DNA from: Vineibacter terrae
Lineage (GTDB): Bacteria; Pseudomonadota; Alphaproteobacteria; Reyranellales; Reyranellaceae
Direction: 5' to 3'
Assembly (NCBI RefSeq): GCF_008039615.1
Contig: NZ_VDUZ01000013.1
Coordinates: forward strand, 1-64,000
Length of the DNA: 64,000 nucleotides
Part shown: positions 22,987 through 32,488 of the stretch, one piece after another
Layout of the letters: each line of letters opens with the position of its first letter
How positions within the stretch are numbered: the first letter of the stretch is position 1
Position numbers and translations under genes: made by a program
The notes under the pieces: model-generated
Database searches by the model: none
What the model saw: only the letters and a program-made list of their open reading frames with translations
Told to the model about the DNA's origin: nothing

Positions 22987-23460
22987 CTATCGCCGCCCGC
23001 CGCGGTTCTTGGCCCACTGCTCATAGAGATCCGCACGACCTTCCGGCCGCACGGGCACATAGCTGATGGCCATGGATTGGTCGGCAAAGGGCTTGGCAAG
23101 GTCTTCATAGATTGCGGCCGATGACAGCCCGAAGGGAGCGCCATCGTCATTGGAATAGGCGTAGGCGACCCTCGTCACACCGGACAGCCGCATCGCCGCC
23201 AGGCACATCGGGCAGGGATGGCCGCTGGCATAGACGGCGCAACCGCTGAGGTCGGGCGATCCGAGCTTGCGGCTGGCGGCGCGGATCGCCGTCATTTCAG
23301 CATGGGCGGTCGGGTCGTGGGTGGCGTGAATCTCGTTCACGCCTGTTGCGACCACCTCGCCATTCCTGACCACCACCGCGCCGAACGGGCGGCCACCGTC
23401 GCCGATATTGGCGCGCGCCAGCTCGATGGCTTCGTTCAGGAATCTCGTCGTGTCATGCAT
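22987..23460 (-). CDS. Nucleoside/guanine deaminase-family enzyme
   Basis: The 157-residue protein has the zinc cytidine-deaminase-superfamily signature: H53-A-E55 (TAHAEM) and PCPMC with C83 and C86. GGRPFGAVVV and the size match bacterial guanine deaminase or related nucleobase/nucleoside deaminases rather than TadA. It hydrolytically removes an exocyclic amine in the cytoplasm, releasing ammonia. It shares a leftward operon with a transporter and a secreted ankyrin protein. Confidence 0.82.
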   Translation of the reverse strand: MHDTTRFLNEAIELARANIGDGGRPFGAVVVRNGEVVATGVNEIHATHDPTAHAEMTAIRAASRKLGSPDLSGCAVYASGHPCPMCLAAMRLSGVTRVAYAYSNDDGAPFGLSSAAIYEDLAKPFADQSMAISYVPVRPEGRADLYEQWAKNRGGRR

Positions 23461-23493
23461 AGGCTTTCCTTTCGATCGCTGCCGACGACCCCT

Positions 23494-24165
23494 TCAGCGC
23501 GCATCGGCGGCGGTGAGCAGCTTTTCAATCGCCCTGTAGCCGCGCATGCGAGCGTGCTGGAGCGGCGTTGCGCCCTTGCCATCCGCCAGGTTGACATCGG
23601 CCCCGGCCTTGACGAGCAGATCGACGATCCGCTGGTGCGGCTCACCGCCATTGCCGAGGATGATCGCCTCCAGAAGGGCCGTCCAACCGAGCTTGTTGAC
23701 ATGGTCGACGTCGACGCCTGCCTCGATGAGCGTGCGCACGGTCTCGACATGGCCGCGCTCCGAAGCGGGTATGAGAGCCGTGCCGCCATAGCGGTTGGTG
23801 CTCTTGAGATCGGCACCGCGCGCCAGGGTCATCTTCAGGATTTCGAGGTGCCCGCGTGCCCCGGCATGGAGGTAGGGGCTGTCCTCGATCTTGTCCTTGG
23901 CGTTGACGTCGGCGCCGGCGTCGATCAGCGCCTTGGCCGCTTCGATCCTGTTGCCGTGGATCGCGACCAGAAGCGCAGTCGCTCCATTCCGATCGCGGGC
24001 ATCAATCTCCACGTCCTCCGCCAGAAGCTTCTTGATGGTGGCGACATCATTGTCTCCTGCCGCCGCATGCAATGGGGATCCACTCATGATTTCTCCTGCT
24101 GCAACGAGAGGGGCAGCCGCCAGTGGCAGGGAAGCGACACTTGCAAGGACCCAACGGCGAAGCAT
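23494..24165 (-). CDS. Exported ankyrin-repeat protein
   Basis: A 223-residue protein with a signal peptide (MLRRWVLASVASLPLAAAPL, then VAAGE). Five to six ankyrin repeats follow, with TALLVAIHGNRIEAAKALID, GADVNAKD, GHVETVRTLIEAGVDVDHVN and GATPLQHARM. Periplasmic ankyrin proteins scaffold other proteins. It is the first gene of the operon divergent from the LysR regulator, so it is a likely LysR target. Confidence 0.82.
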   Translation of the reverse strand: MLRRWVLASVASLPLAAAPLVAAGEIMSGSPLHAAAGDNDVATIKKLLAEDVEIDARDRNGATALLVAIHGNRIEAAKALIDAGADVNAKDKIEDSPYLHAGARGHLEILKMTLARGADLKSTNRYGGTALIPASERGHVETVRTLIEAGVDVDHVNKLGWTALLEAIILGNGGEPHQRIVDLLVKAGADVNLADGKGATPLQHARMRGYRAIEKLLTAADAR

Positions 24166-24318
24166 TTGCTGTTTCCTGTCATGACGTTTGCCGGAGGCAG
24201 GATGGCCACGGCGTTCAGATAGGGATGGGAAGTCTCATTTTGAAATTAAATAATATGATAAAATACATTATGAATCTGAATGACTATCGAGTCCGTTCCG
24301 ATCCCGGGCGGGAAAAAC
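24166..24318. promoter_or_regulatory. AT-rich divergent promoter region of the LysR gene
   Basis: The stretch 24236-24290 is conspicuously AT-rich for this genome (for example AAATTAAATAATATGATAAA). It separates a LysR gene from its divergent target operon, the standard arrangement for LysR T-N11-A sites and both promoters. Individual sites cannot be fixed. Confidence 0.55.
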
Positions 24319-25173
24319 ATGTTCGACCCACGCCTGCTTCGTGCCTTCACGGCGATCGTCGATGCGGGGAGCTTCACGCTCGCGGCGGAACGTCTGAACA
24401 TGACGCAGTCCACCATCAGCCAGCAGCTCGCCCGGCTCGAAGAGGCGGCTGGATCGACGTTGGTCGACCGCGCTGCGCGGCCGGTCGAGCCGACGACGGC
24501 CGGCGAGCGGTTTCTGGGCTACGCCCGACGGATCCTGACCCTTCAGCAGGAGGCGAAATCCGCCCTTGGTGACCCGGCTGGAACGGCCTCCATCCGTATC
24601 GGCATTCCCGAGGATATCGTCAGCGCCGCGATGGCGAAGGTGTTCGGCGATTTCGCGCAGCGTCACCGCGAGATCAGGCTGGACGTCACGGCGGGGCTAA
24701 GCCGTGATCTGACCAGACGCTATCGCGCCGGCGAATTCGACATCGCGATCGTCAAGGAGCCGGAGGCCGGCCCCGATTGCCGGGCAACGTTCCCTGAAGC
24801 CATGGCGTGGTTCGGCAGCGCCGGCGCGCGAGGCGAGTGGCCCAATCCGATTCCGCTGGTCGCGTTTCCGCCGGGAGGCCTTTACCGCGAAGCGATGTTC
24901 GAGCGCATCGAGCGCGAGCAGCTTCGCTGGTATATCGCCTTCGCGGGCAGCAGCCTTCACAACGTGCTGGTCGCGGTGGAGGCCGGGCTCGGCCTGTCCC
25001 TTCTGCCCAGGAGCGCGACGGCCGGATACCGCGTTCGCCAATATATGCCTTTCGGCACGGAGCCTCCGATGGCCGTCTCCATCTACGCCTGGGAAAGCGT
25101 CGGGCCTGCCTCAGAACTGGTCGAGCGGATGGGGACGATCCTTGCCGCAAGATGCGCTCGTACAGGTAAGTAA
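24319..25173 (+). CDS. LysR-family transcriptional regulator
   Basis: The 284-residue protein has an N-terminal winged HTH (residues 1-60; LRAFTAIVDAGSFTLAAERL then NMTQSTISQQ) and a type-2 periplasmic-binding-like effector domain (about 85-280). The start at 24319 gives the canonical MFDPRLLRAF beginning; an upstream in-frame start adds 13 unneeded residues. It is divergent from ankyrin-deaminase-transporter, which it probably controls. Confidence 0.88.
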   Translation: MFDPRLLRAFTAIVDAGSFTLAAERLNMTQSTISQQLARLEEAAGSTLVDRAARPVEPTTAGERFLGYARRILTLQQEAKSALGDPAGTASIRIGIPEDIVSAAMAKVFGDFAQRHREIRLDVTAGLSRDLTRRYRAGEFDIAIVKEPEAGPDCRATFPEAMAWFGSAGARGEWPNPIPLVAFPPGGLYREAMFERIEREQLRWYIAFAGSSLHNVLVAVEAGLGLSLLPRSATAGYRVRQYMPFGTEPPMAVSIYAWESVGPASELVERMGTILAARCARTGK

Positions 25174-25331
25174 CAAGGGTTACCGCATGCGTTTCGATTG
25201 TGTTTGGACGCTGCCGATGGCTGGTTGAGCTTCCGTTGACCGGTTTGGGCGTGTTTGTCAGAGTTCCCTGGGGAGCGATGCAGGGAACGGCAGACGACCG
25301 TATCCCCTCGCATCCCAGGGGGAACCAGCTG

Positions 25332-26063
25332 ATGTGCCAGCAATGCGAACTGCAGGGTCTTCGTTTCTCTCGGCGTCGGATGCTTGGAGGCAGTGCGGCT
25401 CTCGGCGGGGCAATGGGGATCGCGGCGATCTCGTCGGTCGCTGCCTGGGGCAAGGACGTCGGCGCTGCCCCCAATGCAATTGCGCCTGACGAGGCCTGGA
25501 AGCGTCTTCTCGACGGCAATACCCGTTACGTGGCCAACAATCCCACCAACAAGGATTTTTCCGCCGGACGCGCGGCAAGGGCACAGGCGCAGTTCCCGAT
25601 CGCCGGCATCGTGAGCTGCGCCGATTCTCGCGTCGCACCTGAGCTCGTGTTCGATCAAGGCCCCGGTGAGGTGTTCATCGTTCGTGTGGCCGGCAACTTC
25701 GTCAACGACGACGGGCTTGCGAGCCTCGAATATGGCGTCAAGTTTCTTGGTATTCCTCTGCTGGTCGTGCTTGGGCATTCCGGCTGCGGCGCCGTCGACG
25801 CCACGATAAAGGTCATCAAGGACAAGGCGGCATTGCCCGGCCATCTGCCCGCGCTTGTCGCGGCGCTGAAGCCGGGGGTCGAGGCCGCCATCGCGAAGAA
25901 GCCGGGCGATCTCCTTCCAGAAGCGATTGCGGAGAATGTCCGCCACAACGTCAAGCGCCTCATGACGGCGCGGCCGGTCATCTCTGCTCTGGTCGCGTCG
26001 GGAAAGGTCAAGGTTGTCGGCGGCGTTTACGACATCGCCACCGGCAAGGTGAACCTCATCTGA
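25332..26063 (+). CDS. Tat-exported beta-carbonic anhydrase
   Basis: Interconverts CO2 and bicarbonate, here probably in the periplasm. The 243-residue protein begins with a Tat signal (FSRRRMLGGSAALGGAMGIA). The beta-class zinc site is complete: C96, D98, R100 (SCADSRVAPE), H149 and C152 (GHSGCGAV). The ATG at 25332 follows AGGGGGAACCAGCTG. Most bacterial beta-CAs are cytoplasmic, so export is notable. It lies 158 bp after the LysR gene. Confidence 0.9.
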   Translation: MCQQCELQGLRFSRRRMLGGSAALGGAMGIAAISSVAAWGKDVGAAPNAIAPDEAWKRLLDGNTRYVANNPTNKDFSAGRAARAQAQFPIAGIVSCADSRVAPELVFDQGPGEVFIVRVAGNFVNDDGLASLEYGVKFLGIPLLVVLGHSGCGAVDATIKVIKDKAALPGHLPALVAALKPGVEAAIAKKPGDLLPEAIAENVRHNVKRLMTARPVISALVASGKVKVVGGVYDIATGKVNLI

Positions 26064-26186
26064 GGAATCGTCGATGCGGTCCGGCATGCGGACCGCGGTC
26101 GCGAATGCCGGGTGCACCGGATGCGGCGGGCCGACTACTGTTCGGCGATCCGTGAACGGGATTGCGCGGAACAGTGGGAGGTTGCG

Positions 26187-26957
26187 ATGACAGGAGTTCT
26201 TTTCGAACAGGTCGGCGGTGTTGCCGTGCTCACCCTCAATGAGCCGGAATCGTCGAACGCCTTGAGCAAGACCATCAAGGACGGCCTGGTGCGGCATCTG
26301 GAGCAGGCCGCGTCGACGCCCGATATCCGCAGCATCCTGATCACCGGCACCGGCCGGGCATTCTGTGCCGGCGGCGATATCCGCAGCTTTGACGACCGCA
26401 CGCCCGTGGCCGTGCGCGGCCGGCTGCTCGATACCCAGAGCCTTGTGGGCTATCTCACCGGCGAGAAGCCGGTGGTGATGGCCGTGAACGGCGCTGCCGC
26501 CGGTGCCGGCTTCGGGCTGGCGATGCTGGGCGATGTCATTCTCGTCGCCGCCGAGGCACGCTTCGTGCCGGCGTTTCCGCGCATCGGCGCCGTGCCCGAC
26601 CTCGGCCTCGCCTACACCTTGCCCCGCGCCGTCGGTCTGTCGCGGGCCAAGGATATCCTGCTGCGCAACCGCGAGGTGTCATCGACCGAGGCGGTCGCGA
26701 TCGGCCTGGCGCACGAGCGCATCGAAGGCGGTCGGCTGATGGAGGAGGCGCTCGCCGTTGCCAAAGGCCTGGCCGAGGGGGCGACCGTGGCGCTGGGCAT
26801 GAGCAAGGCGCTGATGCAGGGCTCCTTCGACATGTCGGCCAAGCAGTTCTTCCAGGCCGAGGCCGCAGCACAGGCGCTGGCGTTCTCGAGCCAGGATTTC
26901 GGCGAGGGCGTGGCGGCTTTCCGCGGCAAGCGGCGGCCGAACTTCGCCGGCCGATAG
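26187..26957 (+). CDS. Enoyl-CoA hydratase/isomerase family protein
   Basis: The 256-residue crotonase-fold protein has the oxyanion-hole segments GRAFCAGGDIRSF and NGAAAGAGFGLAML. The second catalytic-Glu region reads PRIGAVPDLGLAYTLPRAVG, where many hydratases have GxxPDxG. Asp-Leu-Gly is retained, so an isomerase or other crotonase reaction is as likely as hydration. GGGAGG lies 8 bp before the ATG. It converges with a small gene on the other strand. Confidence 0.82.
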   Translation: MTGVLFEQVGGVAVLTLNEPESSNALSKTIKDGLVRHLEQAASTPDIRSILITGTGRAFCAGGDIRSFDDRTPVAVRGRLLDTQSLVGYLTGEKPVVMAVNGAAAGAGFGLAMLGDVILVAAEARFVPAFPRIGAVPDLGLAYTLPRAVGLSRAKDILLRNREVSSTEAVAIGLAHERIEGGRLMEEALAVAKGLAEGATVALGMSKALMQGSFDMSAKQFFQAEAAAQALAFSSQDFGEGVAAFRGKRRPNFAGR

Positions 26958-27008
26958 GGCCGTTGAGCCGCCGGCGCGGCTGGTCGCCGCGCCGCGCCGG
27001 GCGTGTCT

Positions 27009-27200
27009 TCAATGCGTGGTGGTGGCTTGCGCGTGCGGCGGATGCCGCGCGTCGCCGCGGCGATTCTGTGGCCGGACATACATGATCAGCGCTTCCGGGT
27101 GCTCCGTCTTGGCCTTCAAGGCGGCGATGAGGGCGTCCTCGGCATCGACCAAGAAATGGTCCGCCTTGCCTTTGCGCTTGAGCCCCACGGTGAACTTCAT
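27009..27200 (-). CDS. Small hypothetical protein (63 aa)
   Basis: It starts at the ATG at 27200, preceded by AGGGATCACGGCC. MKFTVGLKRKGKADHFLVDA followed by EDALIAALKAK is a plausible compact alpha-beta protein with a His/Arg-rich tail. The longer reading includes improbable Cys/Met-rich sequence and is rejected. Function unknown. Confidence 0.5.
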   Translation of the reverse strand: MKFTVGLKRKGKADHFLVDAEDALIAALKAKTEHPEALIMYVRPQNRRGDARHPPHAQATTTH

Positions 27201-27312
27201 GGCCGTGATCCCTGCAATAGGGGGCATGGGAGCAGCGCATTGCGATCGCATGGCGACCCGGTCCAGCCCAGGTTGACGGCATACGCAGCATAGCATCTCC
27301 GGTGGCGGCGCG

Positions 27313-28179
27313 CTAAGCCAGTTCGGCCCCGATATGCTCGGCCAGGTGGCGCACCGCATGGACATTGCGGCGTGTGGCATTGCGTCGGTCGTCCGGCACA
27401 TGCGTCTCGATCGAGGCCATCACCTCGCGGGATCGTGTGCCCGCCAGCAGCACCGGCAGAAGGCGCGCGAAGTCGACATCGCCGTGCCCGATGGTCACGA
27501 TCTTGCCGGTCGCTGCGCTGCGGTCCTTCAGATGGACATGATCGGTGCGCGGGGCCACGGCGCGCAGGTCGTCGACGGTCGGCGGGGCGCCGTGGGCATA
27601 GGCGTTGCAGATGTCCACCAGCGGCCGCACCCGGCGGTGCGAGAAGGTGCGCAGCACGGCGTCGAGGTCCGCGACGGTGGCGACGTTGCACACTGGCTCG
27701 TTCTCCATCTGCAGGTCGACACCATATTCGTCGGCCAGGGCGCAGAGCTTGCCCAGCGGCGGCGCGAGATCCGCCGGCGCGTAGTGCGGATAGGCCAGCC
27801 AGCTGAAGATGCGCAGCCGCGTCGCGCCCAGCATCAGGGCGATATCGAAGGCATGCTGGATCGGGTCCGGCGCGGGGCAGGATGCAGGGTCGAAGGCGAA
27901 ATCGACCTTCGCGGTTGTCGCCGCCTTGCCCGGGGCCGGCCATTTCAGCACCGGCGAGACGAAGGTCGGCACCGTGATCCGGGCCTTGTGGATCCGCGTC
28001 GCGATCGCGGCGACCTCGTCCAGCGTCATGCCCAGCAGGTTGCGGCCGTCCAGCGTGCGCATCTCGAGGCGCCTCACACCTGTTTCGGCGCAGAACGACA
28101 GCATCTCGTCCAGCGTCGGTCCGATCTCGTCACCGATAACCGACAGCAGCAGGCGCGGCATGATCGTGGGCGTGGTCAT
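27313..28179 (-). CDS. Sugar phosphate isomerase/epimerase (AP endonuclease 2 family)
   Basis: The 288-residue TIM-barrel protein has metal-site segments DLQMENEPVCN, PLVDICNAYAHG, DHVHLKD and the C-terminal SIETHV. This matches the xylose-isomerase-like superfamily, the same fold as the N-terminal half of quiC, and suggests epimerase, isomerase or lyase chemistry on a small polyol or keto-sugar. The start at 28179 precedes the conserved MPRLLLSVIGDEI. It is divergent from the acyl-CoA ligase gene. Confidence 0.78.
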   Translation of the reverse strand: MTTPTIMPRLLLSVIGDEIGPTLDEMLSFCAETGVRRLEMRTLDGRNLLGMTLDEVAAIATRIHKARITVPTFVSPVLKWPAPGKAATTAKVDFAFDPASCPAPDPIQHAFDIALMLGATRLRIFSWLAYPHYAPADLAPPLGKLCALADEYGVDLQMENEPVCNVATVADLDAVLRTFSHRRVRPLVDICNAYAHGAPPTVDDLRAVAPRTDHVHLKDRSAATGKIVTIGHGDVDFARLLPVLLAGTRSREVMASIETHVPDDRRNATRRNVHAVRHLAEHIGAELA

Positions 28180-28340
28180 GGGGCATAGCCCTCGTGCGGC
28201 CAGATGCGCGAACGCCAACTCTAGACGGTAATCTTCGCCGCTGTCACGCATGCCAGCTAGGCAGAGGACGGGGTGGAGGCGCTGCGGCCGTGCGTGTGTA
28301 CTTGCGGCCAAATTGGCGTCGCGCGGGAGGACAGCAGGCG

Positions 28341-29981
28341 ATGACGTGGTATCCCAAACGTCGGTTCGGCGACTTGCCGGAGCAGATCGCGGCGCGCTTT
28401 CCGGACGCCGAAGCGCTGGTGTTCAACGAAGCGCGCTACAGCTTCAGCGCGGTCGCCGCGCGGATCGATGACGCGGCCAAGCGGCTGATGGGGGCGGGTG
28501 TCGGCCCGGGCGACCACGTTGCGCTGTGGCTGAACAACTGCGCTGACTGGATCTTCATCGCCTTCGGCATCCTGAAGATCGGTGCCGTGCTGGTGCCGAT
28601 CAACACCCGGTTCCGGGCCCGCGACCTGGCCTATGTGCTGAAGCAATCGGACAGCAGCGTGCTCGTGACCCATGACCGCTCGGGGCCCATCGACTACCTG
28701 GCCATGGTCGGCGAGGCGGTCAGCCTGTCGCAAAGCGGCGATGAGGTCCGCGATGCTGCCTATCCGGCGCTGCGCCGGGTGATCGTGCTGGGGCAGGCGC
28801 CACATGCCGGGACGACGGACTGGGCGTCGCTCGCCGCGGCGGCGGCACGTATCTCCGATGGCAATCTCGCGGCCCGGGCGCAGGCCGTCGATCCCGATGC
28901 GACGGCGTTCATCATGTACACGTCGGGAACCACAGGCTTCCCCAAGGGGGTGGTGCATACGCACCGGCTGATCCGCAACGTCGAGGAACGCGCCTTCCGG
29001 ATGGCGATCACCCATAACGACGTGATCCTGAACTACCTGCCGCTGTTCCATGCCTTCAGCTTGTCGGAGGGGCCCTGGATGTCGATGATCACCGGCGCCC
29101 GGCAGATCGTCACGCGCACCTTCGATCCCGACGAGAGCCTCGATCTGATCGAACGCGAGCGCGTGAGCATCATCCATGGCTTCGAAGCGCACATGAAGGG
29201 GCTGACCGAAGCGCAGGAGGCGCGGCCGCGCAACCTGTCGACCCTGCGCACCGGGATATTCGCGGCCGGCTCGTTGGGCGCCACGCCCGTCACCCGCCGC
29301 GGCGCCCGGGTGCTGGCGCCGCTCAAGAACCTGCCCGGCTTCGGCATGACCGAGACATGGCTGGGCGCCGCCCTCGGCGCCCTCGACGACGACGAGGCAC
29401 ATCGCTGCGAGACGTCCGGCTTCCCCGCGCTGGGCTATGAGCTGCGCGTGGTCGACGGCTTCACCGGCGCCACGATGCCCGTTGGGGTGCCCGGCGAGCT
29501 GCAGATCCGTGGCTACAGCGTGATGCGGGAATACTACAAGAAACCGGCGGAGACCGCGGCCGCCTTTGCCGAGGACGGCTGGCTGCGCACCGGCGATACG
29601 GCGGTGTGGCTCGCCGACGGCTATATCCGGTTCCTGGGCCGCTACAAGGACATGCTGAAGGTGGGCGGCGAGAACGTCGATCCGATGGAAACCGAGGCCC
29701 TGCTGCTCGAGCACCCGGCCATTCACCAGGTCGCCGTTGTCGGCCTGCCTGACGAGCGGCTGAGCGAGGTGCCGGTGGCCTATGTCCAGTGCGCGCCCGA
29801 AAGCGCGATCGATGCGGACGGCGTGATCGCCTTCTGCCGCGGCAAGCTGGCGAGCTTCAAGGTGCCGCGGCATGTGGTCTTCCTCGACGCTTTCCCGATG
29901 ACTGAATCGGGCAAGATACGGAAGACCGAGCTGCGCGAGGATGCGAAACGGCGTTTGGCAACAAGGGAGACAGCATCATGA
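28341..29981 (+). CDS. AMP-dependent acyl-CoA synthetase/ligase
   Basis: The 546-residue adenylating enzyme activates a carboxylic acid with ATP and joins it to CoA. The P-loop-like motif IMYTSGTTGFPKGVVHTH is present, along with GFGMTETW and DGWLRTGDTAVW. The C-terminal lysine motif is GKIRKTELR. GGAGGACAGCAGGCG precedes the ATG at 28341. It overlaps the following LLM oxidoreductase by ATGA, so the two act in one pathway, probably degradation of an uncommon acid. Confidence 0.9.
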   Translation: MTWYPKRRFGDLPEQIAARFPDAEALVFNEARYSFSAVAARIDDAAKRLMGAGVGPGDHVALWLNNCADWIFIAFGILKIGAVLVPINTRFRARDLAYVLKQSDSSVLVTHDRSGPIDYLAMVGEAVSLSQSGDEVRDAAYPALRRVIVLGQAPHAGTTDWASLAAAAARISDGNLAARAQAVDPDATAFIMYTSGTTGFPKGVVHTHRLIRNVEERAFRMAITHNDVILNYLPLFHAFSLSEGPWMSMITGARQIVTRTFDPDESLDLIERERVSIIHGFEAHMKGLTEAQEARPRNLSTLRTGIFAAGSLGATPVTRRGARVLAPLKNLPGFGMTETWLGAALGALDDDEAHRCETSGFPALGYELRVVDGFTGATMPVGVPGELQIRGYSVMREYYKKPAETAAAFAEDGWLRTGDTAVWLADGYIRFLGRYKDMLKVGGENVDPMETEALLLEHPAIHQVAVVGLPDERLSEVPVAYVQCAPESAIDADGVIAFCRGKLASFKVPRHVVFLDAFPMTESGKIRKTELREDAKRRLATRETAS

Positions 29982-31060
29982 AGTTCGGGGTCACGATCGC
30001 ACCGCGGGTATCGGATTGGCGTCTGTTCGTCGACCTCGAGGAGATGGGCTATGACTGCGCCTGGGCAGCCGACTCGCAGATGATCTATTCGGATGCCTAT
30101 GCCGTGCTGGCGCTGGCGGCGGCGAACACGTCCCGCATCCGGCTGGGGACGGGCGTGTCCGTCGCGCCGACCCGCCTGGCGCCGGTGACCGCGCATTCGA
30201 TCGCCACCATCAACCAGCTGGCGCCCGGGCGCACGTTCCTCGGGATCGGGACCGGCCACACCGCGATGCGCGTGATGGGCAAGGACCCGATGAAGGCGGG
30301 CGCGTTCCGGGACTATCTCCGGGTTCTGCGCGCCCTGCTGCACGGCGAGGAGGTCGACTACCCGCTCGGCGGCGAAAGCCATGACATCCGGTTCCTGCAT
30401 CCCAAGGACGGTTTCATCAACGTCGCCGAGCCGGTGCCGATCTATGTCGCGGCCGACGGGCCGCTGGCGCTGAAGGCGGCCGGCGCGTACGGCGATGGCC
30501 GGGTCTGCTCGCATAACCAGACCCGCGCCCGCCTGCAGAAGAGCATGGAAACGATGCAGGCCGGCGCGGCGGCGGTCGGACGCACCCTGCCGGCCGATTT
30601 CTACACCGCATCCCTGGGCTATGCCTGCGTGCTCGAGCCCGGCGAGAAGATCACGTCGGACCGCGTCATCGATGAGATCGGCCCGATGGCCGCGGCATCA
30701 CTCCACTACTGGTGGGAACTCTATCAGATGACCGGGGACACCAGCACTGTCGCTGGGCGCTGCCGCAATCTCTGGGCGGAGTATCTCGACTTCACCGAGA
30801 AGATGGAGCTGCCGCCGAACAAGCGTTTCCAACAGGTCCATCTCGGCCACTGCGCCTTCCTGCCGCCCGAGGAGCGCCGCTTCATCACCGAAGACCTCAT
30901 CCGTTCCACCGGCGGCCTGGTCGGCACGCCCGATGAGATCATCGACATGCTGCGCGAAAGGGAGGCGATGGGCCTGAGCGAGATCACGCTTCTGCCGGCG
31001 ATGGCCACGGCGCGGCGCAATCTGAAGGACTTCGCCGACAAGGTGATCGCCCGGTACTGA
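29978..31060 (+). CDS. LLM-class flavin/F420-dependent oxidoreductase
   Basis: The 360-residue luciferase-like TIM barrel begins KFGVTIAPRVSDWRLFVDLE. Family segments include SRIRLGTGVSVAPTRLAPVT, FLGIGTGHTA and GLVGTPDEIIDML near the C-terminus. Such enzymes are FMN-monooxygenases or F420-dependent reductases. The ATGA overlap with the acyl-CoA ligase links it to the same catabolic operon. Confidence 0.85.
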   Translation: MKFGVTIAPRVSDWRLFVDLEEMGYDCAWAADSQMIYSDAYAVLALAAANTSRIRLGTGVSVAPTRLAPVTAHSIATINQLAPGRTFLGIGTGHTAMRVMGKDPMKAGAFRDYLRVLRALLHGEEVDYPLGGESHDIRFLHPKDGFINVAEPVPIYVAADGPLALKAAGAYGDGRVCSHNQTRARLQKSMETMQAGAAAVGRTLPADFYTASLGYACVLEPGEKITSDRVIDEIGPMAAASLHYWWELYQMTGDTSTVAGRCRNLWAEYLDFTEKMELPPNKRFQQVHLGHCAFLPPEERRFITEDLIRSTGGLVGTPDEIIDMLREREAMGLSEITLLPAMATARRNLKDFADKVIARY

Positions 31061-31106
31061 CCTGTGGCCTGCAGCTGTCCGGCACACCTGCACGTCGACG
31101 CATTCC

Positions 31107-32459
31107 CTAGGTGCGGAGCACGAGCCAGAGCCCAGCGACGTAGATCGCCGACACGGCGATCTGCGCGATGGCGATCGGTGCGCCGACCCTGAGGAAACGC
31201 CCGAAACTGATCGGTGTCCCATGTCGGGCGCTGATGCCGGAGGCCACGATGTTCGCCGTCGCGCCGATCAAGGTTGCATTGCCGCCCAGTGTGGCGCCGA
31301 ACATCATGGCTACGAAAACCGGCAGCGCCTGCGGCGGCCAATCCGAGAAGGCGCTGCCCATGGCTTCTTCCGGGACCATGTCGATGCCGACGAAGTAGCC
31401 CTTGGTGACGACGACCAGCGCGAGCACGACCGGCGTGTTGGCAAGCAGGCTCGACGCCAGTCCGACACCCGTCAGCAGTGCCAAGGCGGCAGCCAGCAGG
31501 TTGTCGCCGAAGATGCGCTCCATGGCAGCCGTTACCGCGGTGAGGGCCCCCGTTTTCACCAGCGACTGCACCATCAACAGCATGCAGAAGATGAAGATCA
31601 GCGTCCGCCAGTCGACATCGGAAAGCACCTTCTCGACCGGCTCGATGCGCCACCGGTAGAGGGCGAGAAGCGCCAGTGTCGCGGCGAGGATCGCGACGGC
31701 GGGTGCACCTTGGCGGACAGGAAGGGATTCACCGCACACGAACAGGATGACCATCAGCGCCAGGACAGCCACGGTGGCGGCAACGAAGCCGGGGTGGCGC
31801 AGTCGGACGCCTTCCGGTTCAGCCGAGGGACTGCGTTGCGTCGCCCAGACCTCGCGCAGCAGCCATGGCATCAGCAACACGACGCACAGAACCGCCAGCA
31901 GGCCGCCAAGGCTGACGTAGCGGAGGTAGCCGCCGAAGCTCAGGTGGATCGAGCTGCCGACGATATAGGTCGCAGGATCCCCGACGAGCGTCAGCAGCCC
32001 CGCGGCGTTGCTGATCGTCACGAACGCGATCAGCAGCGGCACAAAGTCGATATCGAGCGTCCGCGCTGCGCCGATCAGGACCGGCGCCATCAGAAGGACC
32101 ACCGTGGCATTGGGCAGAACGGCGCAGAGGGGCGTCACCAGGATCACAAGACCCAGCGCCAGACGTTTGCCGCTGCCGCGGGAAAAGCGCACGAGCCGGA
32201 TGCCGAGCAGCTCGAAGAGACCGGTGGGCACCAGGACCCGGGCCACCACCATGCCGCCGAACAGCAACGCGAGCGTGCCGCCTCCCGACTCCATTGCCTT
32301 GAGGATGTCAGGACCGGTGAGGACACCGATGCCGGCGAAAATGATCACGCCAAGCATCGCGGCGACGACAAGGTCGAGCAGATCGAGGGCGATGACCAGG
32401 ATCACGACGGCGAACACGACGACCACGACCGCAAGCTGCAGGTCGGCAGGCAATGTCAT
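31107..32459 (-). CDS. ArsB/NhaD-type ion transporter superfamily permease
   Basis: The 450-residue protein has about 11 hydrophobic helices. The duplicated IT-superfamily motifs are present: GLLTLVGDPATYIVGSS (about 155-170) and MFGATLGGNATLIGATANIV (about 395-415). This family includes ArsB, NhaD and citrate or anion carriers, so the substrate is unresolved. GGGGGACCCAT precedes the ATG. It converges with the LLM gene. Confidence 0.82.
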   Translation of the reverse strand: MTLPADLQLAVVVVVFAVVILVIALDLLDLVVAAMLGVIIFAGIGVLTGPDILKAMESGGGTLALLFGGMVVARVLVPTGLFELLGIRLVRFSRGSGKRLALGLVILVTPLCAVLPNATVVLLMAPVLIGAARTLDIDFVPLLIAFVTISNAAGLLTLVGDPATYIVGSSIHLSFGGYLRYVSLGGLLAVLCVVLLMPWLLREVWATQRSPSAEPEGVRLRHPGFVAATVAVLALMVILFVCGESLPVRQGAPAVAILAATLALLALYRWRIEPVEKVLSDVDWRTLIFIFCMLLMVQSLVKTGALTAVTAAMERIFGDNLLAAALALLTGVGLASSLLANTPVVLALVVVTKGYFVGIDMVPEEAMGSAFSDWPPQALPVFVAMMFGATLGGNATLIGATANIVASGISARHGTPISFGRFLRVGAPIAIAQIAVSAIYVAGLWLVLRT

Positions 32460-32488
32460 ATGGGTCCCCCCAAGGGCCGCGGCATGTC

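Noticed and set aside
28257-29873. 538-codon minus-strand open frame
   Set aside because: It is a shadow of the acyl-CoA ligase, which carries all family motifs on the + strand.
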